A stretch of DNA of 21,797 bases from JBEIGE01 sp040382055 (GTDB lineage Bacteria; Pseudomonadota; Gammaproteobacteria; Burkholderiales; Burkholderiaceae_C). Below, piece after piece: positions 8,603-16,320 of the stretch (its first letter is position 1; each line of letters opens with the position of its first letter). Made by a program: the position numbers and the translations under genes. The notes beneath the pieces were generated by a model that worked only from the letters and a program-made list of their open reading frames with translations, ran no database searches and had not been told where the DNA came from. The stretch covers positions 1 through 21,797 of the forward strand of contig JBEIGE010000038.1 in assembly GCA_040382055.1 (NCBI GenBank). The letters run 5' to 3'.

Positions 8603-9694
8603 ATGTCTCTGATGCCCTACCACCTGGCCCGCCCCTTTTTGTTCAGCATGGAGCCCGAAGCCGCGCATGACCTGACCCTGAGCCTCCTGAGCAAGTCCCA
8701 GAATTCAGCTTTATCCTGGGCTTACTGCAGCAAACGTGTGGAAGATCCGGTTGTGGTTGCGGGGCTACGCTTTCCTAACCGGGTTGGCCTTGCCGCAGGC
8801 CTGGACAAAAACGCACGTTGCATTGACGCCCTGGGCGCATTGGGCTTTGGCTTCGTGGAAGTTGGCACGGTGACACCATTGCCGCAACCGGGCAATCCCA
8901 AACCGCGGATGTTCCGCCTGCCCCAATCCAATGCCCTGATCAACCGGCTCGGGTTCAACAACGAGGGCATGCAGGCCTTTATTGCCAACGTAAAGCAGGC
9001 AACATTTCGCACAAAGGGAGGCGGTCACCCCATGCTGCTGGGCTTGAACATTGGCAAAAATGCAGCAACACCCATTGATAAAGCATCTCAAGATTACCTG
9101 CGTGGACTATCTGGCGTCTACCCTCATGCAGACTATGTCACCGTCAATATTTCCAGTCCAAACACAAAGGACCTGCGCTCTCTGCAAAGTGATGAAGCCC
9201 TTGATGGGCTGCTTGAGGAGCTGTCCGAGCGACGGTTGACTCTGTCTGCCGAATATGGCCGAAGCATCCCGATTTTTCTGAAAATTGCGCCCGATCTGGA
9301 TGAAACCCAGGTCAGCCTGATTGCCAACACCTTAAAGCGCTACGGCACGCATGCCGATGGACAGGCTAACAACAGCTGGGGCGTCATTGCGACCAACACC
9401 ACATTAAGCCGCGACGCAGTCAAAGGTCAGCGGCATGCCGATGAAACAGGTGGCTTGTCCGGCGCTCCAGTCCTGGCGCAAAGCAATGCCGTGATTCGTC
9501 AGCTTCGTGCATTGTTGGGGAAAAGTTTTCCCATCATTGGGGTGGGTGGCATTTTGAGTGCTGAAAATGCCGTGAGCAAAATCCAAGCCGGTGCTGATGT
9601 GGTTCAGATCTACACCGGATTGATTTACAAGGGCCCCGATTTGGTTCGCGAGTGCGCGCTGGCCCTTAAATCCCTGAGTATGAAAACCGCTTGA
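8603..9694 (+). CDS. pyrD: Dihydroorotate dehydrogenase (quinone), class 2
   Basis: This inner-membrane-associated FMN enzyme oxidises dihydroorotate to orotate with quinone as acceptor, the fourth step of pyrimidine synthesis. It has 363 residues. Class 2 features are the N-terminal amphipathic segment (about residues 1-40), AAGLDKNA, the FMN/substrate stretch GTVTPLPQPGNPKPRMFR, RLGFNN, and NISSPNT at 182-188, which carries the catalytic serine. NTT and GVGGI complete the FMN site. AAGGA at 8590-8594 supports the start at 8603. ATG 8612 is an alternative. It is divergent from rpiA and convergent with the FAD oxidoreductase gene. Confidence 0.97.
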   Translation: MSLMPYHLARPFLFSMEPEAAHDLTLSLLSKSQNSALSWAYCSKRVEDPVVVAGLRFPNRVGLAAGLDKNARCIDALGALGFGFVEVGTVTPLPQPGNPKPRMFRLPQSNALINRLGFNNEGMQAFIANVKQATFRTKGGGHPMLLGLNIGKNAATPIDKASQDYLRGLSGVYPHADYVTVNISSPNTKDLRSLQSDEALDGLLEELSERRLTLSAEYGRSIPIFLKIAPDLDETQVSLIANTLKRYGTHADGQANNSWGVIATNTTLSRDAVKGQRHADETGGLSGAPVLAQSNAVIRQLRALLGKSFPIIGVGGILSAENAVSKIQAGADVVQIYTGLIYKGPDLVRECALALKSLSMKTA

Positions 9695-9724
9695 CCAGAT
9701 TGATCGCGCCGCTCAAGCCGTTAC

Positions 9725-10831
9725 TCAGGGCCGCTGCTCCACCAAGGCAAGCACTTGGTCTGCAATGGCCAAAGCACTGGTCAGCCCGGGGGACTCGATT
9801 CCAAACAGATTGACCAGCCCCTCGATGCCATGAGCTGAAGCACCCTGAATGACAAAATCTGCCGCAGCTTGGGTGGCCGGCCGTATTTTGGGACGTATGC
9901 CCGCGTAATCAGGCAACAAAGAACCGTCTGGCAAGTTGGGCCAGTATTTGCGAACCTCGGCATAGAAAACCTCGCCGCGCTCGGGGTTCACCTGCAGATC
10001 CTCGGCAGAATCAACCCACTCGACATCCGGCCCGAATTTGGCCTGCCCGCCCAGATCCAGGGTGAGGTGAACGCCCAGGCCGTCGGCCTCGGGCACAGGG
10101 TAGATCAGACGGCTAAACGGGGATTTCCCGGACAGGGTGAAATAGTTGCCCTTGCAGTAATAAGCCTGGGGCACATGCTGCTGATCCAGGCCCTCAAATG
10201 TGGTGGCCAGGGTGGGTGCATGCAATCCTGCAGCATTAACCAGGGTCTTGGCCGCCAGTTCTGAGCCATCACCGGTTTGCACAACCATGCAAGCGGGTGA
10301 TACCTTGGCCTTCACGACAGGTGCGTTAAAAACCACCATGCCACCTGCATTTTCCAGATCGCCCTGTAAGCTCAGCATCAAGGCATGGCTGTCCACAATG
10401 CCCGTGCTGGGCGACAGCACTGCCGCCACACAATTGAGCTCGGGCTCCAGATTGCGTGCCTGCTCCGCGTTGAGCAGCACCAGATCATTGACGCCGTTGG
10501 CAGCCGCTTTGGCAATGATGCCTTGCAGGTAATTCACTTGCTCAACACTGGTGGCAACAATCAGTTTGCCGCAGCGGCTGTGACCAATGCCCCGCTGGGC
10601 ACAGTAGTCGTACAGCATGCGCTTGCCCTGAACACAGAGCAAGGCTTTGAGCGAGTCTTGCGGGTAATAAATGCCGGCATGGATGACTTCACTGTTGCGC
10701 GAGCTGGTTTGGGTACCGATGGCGTTTGCGCCTTCCAGCACCAGCACTTCGCGCCCCGACAGCGCCAATGCACGTGCCGCCGCCAGACCAACCACCCCGG
10801 CGCCGATGACGACGCAATCCACCTGATCCAT
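9725..10831 (-). CDS. DAO-family FAD-dependent oxidoreductase (L-2-hydroxyglutarate oxidase-like)
   Basis: This 368-residue flavoprotein of the D-amino-acid oxidase/glycerol-3-phosphate dehydrogenase superfamily begins with the FAD-binding Rossmann motif VIGAGVVGLAAARAL followed by VLVLE. TSSRNSEVIHAGIYYP, GIVDSHALM, LVNAAGLHA, AYYCKGNYF and DYAGIRPKI match the LhgO-like branch, which oxidises L-2-hydroxyglutarate or similar 2-hydroxy acids. It is shorter than E. coli LhgO (about 420), so the exact substrate is uncertain. Its ATG overlaps the stop of the amidohydrolase gene by one base (TGATG), implying translational coupling. GAGG lies just ahead of the start. Confidence 0.88.
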   Translation of the reverse strand: MDQVDCVVIGAGVVGLAAARALALSGREVLVLEGANAIGTQTSSRNSEVIHAGIYYPQDSLKALLCVQGKRMLYDYCAQRGIGHSRCGKLIVATSVEQVNYLQGIIAKAAANGVNDLVLLNAEQARNLEPELNCVAAVLSPSTGIVDSHALMLSLQGDLENAGGMVVFNAPVVKAKVSPACMVVQTGDGSELAAKTLVNAAGLHAPTLATTFEGLDQQHVPQAYYCKGNYFTLSGKSPFSRLIYPVPEADGLGVHLTLDLGGQAKFGPDVEWVDSAEDLQVNPERGEVFYAEVRKYWPNLPDGSLLPDYAGIRPKIRPATQAAADFVIQGASAHGIEGLVNLFGIESPGLTSALAIADQVLALVEQRP

Positions 10832-11676
10832 CAGCGCCTCGGGTCAGTTTGTAGCAGCAGCGCGACCAGTGATCTCAAGGCACGCTGCAAGGGCTCAAAG
10901 CCTTCGGAAATCTCCAGGGTTTGCTCATCCATATACAACTTGCGGTTGATCTCCAACTGCACGCTATGACGGTGCTGCGCCGGATTGGAGTGACGACGCA
11001 CCAGCTCAACCCCCTTGTAAGGATGGTTGTAGTCCACCGAATAACCATGGCCTCTTAAATGCTCACATATCAATAGCGCCAAATCCTTACTGGACGTGGA
11101 CTCATCCCGATTACCAACCACAAAATCAGCGTGAGCCAGCCCGGGAAACTCGGTCGCATGGCTGGAAGCAACCGCCGGCATGGAGTGGCAATTGACATGA
11201 ATGCTGTACCCATGTCGCCGGTATCCAACATCGATGGCATCAGCCACTGCCGCATGGTAGGGCTTCCAGCAGGTTGCAATGCGCTGGCGTACCTCTTGCA
11301 CCGAGAGTTGGCGCTGGTAAATGGGCACACCATCGTCGGTGTAGCGCCAGATCAAACCCTTGCCCAGCCTGACTTTGCTGAGCACTTTGGGGTCGGTTGC
11401 AACAGGTTCCGGCCAGGGCTCGTTCAGGAGCGTGACATCCAGCTCGGTCAGATCACGATTGGCATCCAGATAGCTGCGCGGAAACAGCGCCTCAATCCAG
11501 GCCACACCCAGTTCAGGGGCAAAGCTGTAGAGCTTTTCCACATGGGTGTCTTCGGCCCGCCTGAGCGTTGCCAAGTCGCAGGAGTAGGCAAAGTCTGCCG
11601 GGTAAGCGGTGCCACTGTGCGGAGAGTCAAGAACCACCGCGCTGGAACCGGGAATCGAAAGAATTTGGGAATTCAT
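10831..11676 (-). CDS. N-formylglutamate amidohydrolase family protein
   Basis: This 281-residue protein belongs to the N-formylglutamate amidohydrolase (FGase/HutG) family, which hydrolyses N-formyl-glutamate to glutamate and formate. It shows the family motifs VLDSPHSG near residues 15-22, FPRSYLDANRDLTELD, and VNCHSMP. Downstream are DFVVGNRD and the C-terminal LEINRKLYMDE. No hut genes are nearby, so a histidine-degradation role is not shown; the substrate may be another N-formyl or N-acyl amino acid. It is coupled by a 1-nt overlap to the FAD oxidoreductase, suggesting the pair act on related 2-hydroxy or amino-acid derivatives (inference). It is divergent from the ArsS gene with 153 bp between. 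Confidence 0.88.
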   Translation of the reverse strand: MNSQILSIPGSSAVVLDSPHSGTAYPADFAYSCDLATLRRAEDTHVEKLYSFAPELGVAWIEALFPRSYLDANRDLTELDVTLLNEPWPEPVATDPKVLSKVRLGKGLIWRYTDDGVPIYQRQLSVQEVRQRIATCWKPYHAAVADAIDVGYRRHGYSIHVNCHSMPAVASSHATEFPGLAHADFVVGNRDESTSSKDLALLICEHLRGHGYSVDYNHPYKGVELVRRHSNPAQHRHSVQLEINRKLYMDEQTLEISEGFEPLQRALRSLVALLLQTDPRR

Positions 11677-11829
11677 GGGCTCATTGTGACGCGAAATGAA
11701 TCAAGCCTGAGCGGCAAAGTCCTGAGTAGTAGCACCCGGCCTGGCCAAAATCGAGGTATCTTTCAACCATTCAAGTCGGTCCGGCGTATAAACGACCTTA
11801 ATTTCCCTAGTCATCCCAAGCAAAACACC

Positions 11830-12840
11830 ATGCGACCCACTCTGCCCTTGCTCCATACAACCGATTTCCCCGCCATCCGACGCAACACCCTGGATGTGTT
11901 GCAAGTCAACCTGGGCTACAAATGCAACCAGACCTGCCTGCACTGTCATGTCAATGCAGGACCGAACCGTACCGAGATGATGGACGCTCAAACCGTCGCG
12001 CTGGTACTTGAGGTATTGCGTGAGCGCTGTCCAGGCACACTCGATTTGACTGGCGGAGCACCCGAACTCAATGCCCATTTCCGCGAACTGGTGAGCGGCG
12101 CACGCGCTCTGGGTGTGCGTGTGATCGATCGTTGCAACCTGACGATTCTCTCCGAGCAGGGGCAAGAGGGTCTGGCCGAGTTTCTGGCTGAGCAGGGGGT
12201 TGAAGTGACGGCCTCACTGCCGTGTTATTCCCCGGCCAACGTAGACCGCCAGCGCGGTGACGGGGTGTTCGATCGGAGCATTTCCGGCTTGCGAGCGCTC
12301 AACGCTTTGGGGTATGGGCAGGACGGAACAGGCCTGGTTCTAAACCTGGTCTACAACCCACAGGGTGCATCCTTGCCACCACCTCAGGGTCAGCTTCAGG
12401 AAGACTACAAACGTGAGTTACTACTGCACTTTGGCATCCGTTTCAACCAACTTTTTGCACTGACCAATATGCCGATTCAGCGCTTTGGCAGTACTTTGGT
12501 GAGCAAGGGAACTTTTGGTGAGTACATGCAACTATTGCGTAGTTCATTCCAACAGCAAAACCTTGACACGGTGATGTGTCGCAGCATGGTCAGCGTGGAC
12601 TGGCAGGGCGATCTATACGATTGTGATTTCAACCAAATGCTGGGGCTGCCAGCGCAGATCGCGGACAGCCCGCGACCTCACCTGCGCGACTTGCTGGCAA
12701 ACAATGCCGTTGACGCCTCCATCACCATTGCCGACCATTGTTACGGCTGTACAGCGGGCCAAGGCAGCAGCTGTGGTGGCGCACTTGAGGAAACGCCAGC
12801 CAAACCCGTTATCCGGCTGGTCACAGCCGGTGCCCAGTGA
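11830..12840 (+). CDS. arsS: ArsS-type radical SAM protein with Cys-rich C-terminal domain
   Basis: This radical S-adenosylmethionine enzyme is of the type named for arsenosugar biosynthesis: ArsS transfers a 5'-deoxyadenosyl group to a methylated arsenical. The 336-residue protein has the 4Fe-4S motif CNQTCLHC (Cys32, Cys36, Cys39), the family-specific DLTGGAPELN, IDRCNLTIL, and LVYNPQGASLPPPQ. Its Cys-rich tail HCYGCTAGQGSSCGG has Cys304, Cys307 and Cys315. Some members carry selenocysteine in this tail; here only Cys codons occur and there is no in-frame UGA. The start at 11830 fits the family N-terminus; the frame stays open upstream to 11131, but that part is antisense to the amidohydrolase gene. 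No clear Shine-Dalgarno is visible. It heads a plus-strand chain of overlapping genes. No arsM is in the window. Confidence 0.88.
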   Translation: MRPTLPLLHTTDFPAIRRNTLDVLQVNLGYKCNQTCLHCHVNAGPNRTEMMDAQTVALVLEVLRERCPGTLDLTGGAPELNAHFRELVSGARALGVRVIDRCNLTILSEQGQEGLAEFLAEQGVEVTASLPCYSPANVDRQRGDGVFDRSISGLRALNALGYGQDGTGLVLNLVYNPQGASLPPPQGQLQEDYKRELLLHFGIRFNQLFALTNMPIQRFGSTLVSKGTFGEYMQLLRSSFQQQNLDTVMCRSMVSVDWQGDLYDCDFNQMLGLPAQIADSPRPHLRDLLANNAVDASITIADHCYGCTAGQGSSCGGALEETPAKPVIRLVTAGAQ

Positions 12841-15005
12841 TGGCCGCTCCCTCCAGGAAGTACCTCTGGCTTGGCATCGTTGTTATCGGCTTGGTGGTGT
12901 CGCTGCTGTACCAGCAGTTTGATCTGGGGCGTTTGCTGACCCTGGAGAGTCTCAGAAACAGCCGCGAAGCACTTGCCGGGGCCTACGAGCGTCAACCATG
13001 GGTGGTGCTAACGGGGTTCTTCGCGGTTTATGTTTTGGCCACCGCGCTGTCCATTCCCGGCGCTACCGTATTGACATTGGCTGCAGGGGCCATGTTCGGT
13101 CTGTGGTTAGGTTTTCTCGTGGTGTCGTTTGCATCGACTTTAGGTGCTTTGCTGGCATTTTTGACCGCACGTTACTTGCTGCGTGACGCTGTGCAAAGCC
13201 GCTTTGGCAAAGCCTTGGGGCCCATCAACGCAGGCATTGAAAAAGACGGTGCCTTATACCTTTTGACCCTGCGCCTGGTGCCGGTGTTTCCGTTTTTCCT
13301 CATCAATCTGCTCATGGGTCTCACCCCCATTGGCGCGGGGCGCTTCTATCTGGTGAGCCAAATAGGCATGATGGCCGGTACCGTGGTTTATGTGAACGCA
13401 GGAACACAGTTGGCGGGCATTCAATCGGTGCGAGATGTTTTGTCGCCCTCCTTGCTGGGCAGTTTTGTCCTGCTTGGGGTTTTTCCGCTGCTGGCCAATG
13501 CTTTCGTCGGCTGGATCCAACGCCGCAAGGTCTACGCCAGGTGGCGAAAACCAGCGAGTTTTGATCGCAATATGGTGGTCGTTGGTGCAGGTGCGGGCGG
13601 GCTGGTTTCGGCCTACATTGCAGCTGCCGTCAAGGCCAAGGTCACCCTGGTAGAAGGCCACAAAATGGGCGGCGACTGCCTTAACTTTGGCTGTGTGCCC
13701 AGCAAGGCACTGATTCGCTCGGCAAAAATGGCCAAGCAGCTTAAGAAAGCCCATCGACTGGGTATTTCTGGAGCCGCTGGCGAAGTGGACTTTGCTGCGG
13801 TCATGGCGCGGATACAGCAAGTCATCGCTGACATTGAGCCGCACGATTCCGTAGCGCGTTACACGGATCTGGGGGTTGAAGTGCTGCAAGGCCACGCCCG
13901 TATCACCTCACCCTGGACAGTGGAAATCAGCGGGGTTGACAACCGCAAGCAGGTGCTGAGCACGCGCACGATCGTGATTGCAGCTGGTGCCAGCCCCTTT
14001 ATTCCGCCCATACCGGGTTTGATGGAGGCGGGCTTTCTGACCAGCGACACGGTGTGGGGATTAACCGAACGGCCCCAACGCCTGGTGGTTTTAGGTGGTG
14101 GCCCCATAGGCTGCGAACTTGCGCAAAGTTTTGCCCGTTTGGGCAGCCAGGTCACCCAAGTTGAAATGGGGCCGAGCATCATGGGGCGCGAAGACCCTGA
14201 GGTCAGTGCACTGGTAGCAGCATCGTTGCGCGAAGACGGCATTACCCTTCTCACGAATCACCGCGCGGTGCGGGTGGAAGTGGTCGATGGCTCCAAACGA
14301 ATCATCCTGTTGCACGACAAGAATGAGTTGGTGGTTCACTTTGATGAGTTACTCTGCGCCGTGGGTCGCATCCCCCGCACCACAGGCTATGGCCTGGAAG
14401 AACTGGGCATACCGCTGACAACGCAGAAAACCATTCAGACCAATGCTTATCTGCAAACGCTTTACCCCAATATTTATGCTGTTGGCGACGTGGCCGGCCC
14501 CTTTCAGTTCACACATACGGCGTCGCACCAGGCCTGGTACGCGGCAGTCAATGGCCTGTTTGGCCGTTTCTGGAGGTTTAAGGCTGACTATTCGGTTATC
14601 CCCTGGGCCACCTTTACCGATCCGGAAGTTGCGCGCGTAGGTTTGTCTGAGACAGACGCCAAGGCGCAAGGCATTGCCTACGAACTGGTCCGCTACGGTA
14701 TGGATGATTTGGATCGTGCCATTGCCGATGACACGGCCTTCGGTTTTGTCAAAGTGCTGACGGTGCCGGGAAAAGACAAAATTCTTGGCGTGACCATCGT
14801 GGGTGAACACGCGGCTGACTTGATGGCAGAGTTTGTGCTGGCCATGCGCCACGGACTGGGTCTGAACAAGATTCTGGGCACCATACATATTTACCCGACT
14901 TTGGCAGAAGCCAACAAATATGCAGCGGGGGAATGGAAGCGTGCACATGCACCCAAAAAAGTTCTGGAGTGGGTGCGCCGCTACCAAGCGTGGCAACGTT
15001 CGTGA
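12840..15005 (+). CDS. VTT membrane domain fused to mercuric-reductase-like FAD/NAD disulfide oxidoreductase
   Basis: This is a two-part protein of 721 residues. The N-terminal ~235 residues form a VTT (TVP38/TMEM64, SNARE-associated-Golgi-like) membrane domain with several hydrophobic helices and the motifs IPGATVLTLAAGAMFG and LRLVPVFPFFLIN. The rest is a class I pyridine nucleotide-disulfide oxidoreductase: FAD motif VVGAGAGGLVSA, redox pair in GGDCLNFGCVPSK (Cys280, Cys285), NAD motif VLGGGPIGCELA, VGDVAGP, and C-terminal HIYPTLAE with His683 and Glu690 of the partner active site. The ATG overlaps the arsS stop (TGATG); a GTG at 12837 is the alternative. No mercury-binding N-terminal HMA domain or C-terminal vicinal Cys pair is present, so mercury reduction is not supported. 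The likely role is a membrane-tethered redox enzyme of the arsenical cluster (inference). Confidence 0.88.
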   Translation: MAAPSRKYLWLGIVVIGLVVSLLYQQFDLGRLLTLESLRNSREALAGAYERQPWVVLTGFFAVYVLATALSIPGATVLTLAAGAMFGLWLGFLVVSFASTLGALLAFLTARYLLRDAVQSRFGKALGPINAGIEKDGALYLLTLRLVPVFPFFLINLLMGLTPIGAGRFYLVSQIGMMAGTVVYVNAGTQLAGIQSVRDVLSPSLLGSFVLLGVFPLLANAFVGWIQRRKVYARWRKPASFDRNMVVVGAGAGGLVSAYIAAAVKAKVTLVEGHKMGGDCLNFGCVPSKALIRSAKMAKQLKKAHRLGISGAAGEVDFAAVMARIQQVIADIEPHDSVARYTDLGVEVLQGHARITSPWTVEISGVDNRKQVLSTRTIVIAAGASPFIPPIPGLMEAGFLTSDTVWGLTERPQRLVVLGGGPIGCELAQSFARLGSQVTQVEMGPSIMGREDPEVSALVAASLREDGITLLTNHRAVRVEVVDGSKRIILLHDKNELVVHFDELLCAVGRIPRTTGYGLEELGIPLTTQKTIQTNAYLQTLYPNIYAVGDVAGPFQFTHTASHQAWYAAVNGLFGRFWRFKADYSVIPWATFTDPEVARVGLSETDAKAQGIAYELVRYGMDDLDRAIADDTAFGFVKVLTVPGKDKILGVTIVGEHAADLMAEFVLAMRHGLGLNKILGTIHIYPTLAEANKYAAGEWKRAHAPKKVLEWVRRYQAWQRS

Positions 15006-15709
15006 TTCCACAAAACACCATAAGCAGCGTCAACCGGACAAGCCTGTCCATCATCATTCCGGTTCTCAATGAAGGTGACGCAATTGCCGCCTGTTTGCTC
15101 GCGTTATCGCCACTGCGCGCGCGAGGGGTGCAGGTGATCGTCGTCGATGGGGGTAGCCAGGATGACAGCCTGGCCCAGGCCCGACCCTTGGTGGACCTCG
15201 CGGTGGTAAGCCACAGGGGGCGGGCGCGCCAAATGAACACCGGTGCGAGCTTGGCTCGAGGGGATGTTTTACTTTTTTTGCACGCTGACACTCAGTTACC
15301 CGATGCCGCCGATGCGATAGTCCTGGAGGCCATAGCCGCGGGCGCGCGCTGGGGCCGTTTTGATGTACACATTGAAGGCAATTCACCCATGCTTCAGGTG
15401 GTTGCCAGCATGATGAACCTGCGCTCACGTCTGAGTGGCATTGCGACCGGGGACCAAGCAGTTTTTGTCAAGCGCGCGGATTTTCAATCGGTGGGTGGTT
15501 TTCCGGACCAGCCCTTGATGGAAGACATTGAGTTGTCCAAACGGTTGAGGCGCTTGGCTGCGCCGGCATGCCTGCGCGAGCGGGTCAGCACCTCGGGACG
15601 ACGTTGGGAAAGCCGAGGTGTTTGGCGCACGATTTGGTTGATGTGGCGCCTGCGCTGGCGCTACTGGCGAGGGGAATCGCCCGAACAATTGGCGCGGGCC
15701 TACCGATGA
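15002..15709 (+). CDS. Family-2 glycosyltransferase, arsenosugar / rSAM-selenodomain-associated type
   Basis: This 235-residue GT-A-fold glycosyltransferase is of the type catalogued as rSAM/selenodomain-associated transferase 2 (recalled as TIGR04283). Motifs are SIIIPVLNEG (16-25), VVDGGSQDDS with Asp49, RGRARQMNTGA, LFLHADTQLP, GRFDVHI, GDQAVFVKR and the acceptor-side MEDIELSKRLRR. The preferred start is GTG at 15002, which overlaps the upstream stop (GTGA), as in the other genes of this chain. The longer frame from 14933 would run 73 nt into the flavoprotein gene. The role would be to attach a sugar or polyol to the ribosyl-arsenical; donor and acceptor are not known from sequence. Confidence 0.88.
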   Translation: MIPQNTISSVNRTSLSIIIPVLNEGDAIAACLLALSPLRARGVQVIVVDGGSQDDSLAQARPLVDLAVVSHRGRARQMNTGASLARGDVLLFLHADTQLPDAADAIVLEAIAAGARWGRFDVHIEGNSPMLQVVASMMNLRSRLSGIATGDQAVFVKRADFQSVGGFPDQPLMEDIELSKRLRRLAAPACLRERVSTSGRRWESRGVWRTIWLMWRLRWRYWRGESPEQLARAYR

Positions 15710-16320
15710 GCACTGCACTGATTATTTTTGCCAAAGCGCCGATAGCCGGACTGGCCAAGACGCGTTTGATTCCTGCGCTGGGGGCGCAAGGAGCCGCAGA
15801 CCTGGCTGAAAAGCTGCTTAACCATGCGGTATCGCAGGCATTGGCAGCCCAAATGGATTCGGTGAATTTGTGTGTCACGCCAGACATGTCGCATGGCGTA
15901 TTCAAGCAACTGGTCAAGCAATCCCAGGGCAGGCTGAGTTTGAGCTTGCAGGCCCGCGGAGATCTAGGCGAACGCATGGACTGCGCGCTGAACATGGCCC
16001 TGGAGCAGCACGACAGGGCCGTCCTGATTGGCACTGATGCGCCGTGCCTTGATGCATGTACGCTGCAAGCCGCTGCCTTGGCGCTGGCCCGCCATGATGC
16101 GGTTTTTGTACCTGCTTTGGACGGGGGCTATGTCTTGGTCGGGCTTACCCAGGCGCAGCCCGGGATTTTTGCTGACATACCCTGGAGCACTGCACGCGTC
16201 ATGGCCGAGACCCGGATACGAGCCAGGCAGGCCGGTTTGCAATGGCTGGAGCTTGACCCACTAGCCGATGTGGATGAGCCGAGTGACCTGGTGCATCTAC
16301 CTCCTGGGTGGTTGCCGTGA
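15706..16320 (+). CDS. CofC-like transferase (DUF2064), arsenosugar / rSAM-selenodomain-associated type
   Basis: This 204-residue protein belongs to the DUF2064 / CofC-like nucleotidyltransferase-fold family, recalled as rSAM/selenodomain-associated transferase 1 (TIGR04282). Diagnostic stretches are LIIFAKAPIAGLAKTRLIPALG at the N-terminus, GDLGERMDCAL, LIGTDAPCLD, PALDGGYVLVGL and the C-terminal WLELDPLADVDEPSDL. It starts with ATG in an ATGA overlap with the preceding glycosyltransferase stop, so the two are translationally coupled and probably act together. It may activate a sugar or polyol as a nucleotide or transfer it. The reaction has not been deduced here. Confidence 0.88.
   Translation: MSTALIIFAKAPIAGLAKTRLIPALGAQGAADLAEKLLNHAVSQALAAQMDSVNLCVTPDMSHGVFKQLVKQSQGRLSLSLQARGDLGERMDCALNMALEQHDRAVLIGTDAPCLDACTLQAAALALARHDAVFVPALDGGYVLVGLTQAQPGIFADIPWSTARVMAETRIRARQAGLQWLELDPLADVDEPSDLVHLPPGWLP

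Noticed and set aside
9869..10969. Several plus-strand ORFs of 100-194 codons opposite the FAD oxidoreductase
   Set aside because: They are antisense shadows of a high-GC gene with clear FAD-binding motifs; their translations show no recognisable domain.
11131..11829. Long in-frame extension upstream of arsS
   Set aside because: It is antisense to the amidohydrolase gene and unlike the ArsS family N-terminus; the family-like sequence begins at 11830.
12840..15005. Mercuric reductase (merA) as the name of the fusion protein
   Set aside because: The metal-binding HMA domain and C-terminal Cys pair are absent and no other mer genes are nearby.
13254..15011. Minus-strand ORFs of 213 and 220 codons opposite the VTT-flavoprotein gene
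   Set aside because: They lie fully antisense to a gene with intact motifs along its whole length; no signal or domain was seen in them.
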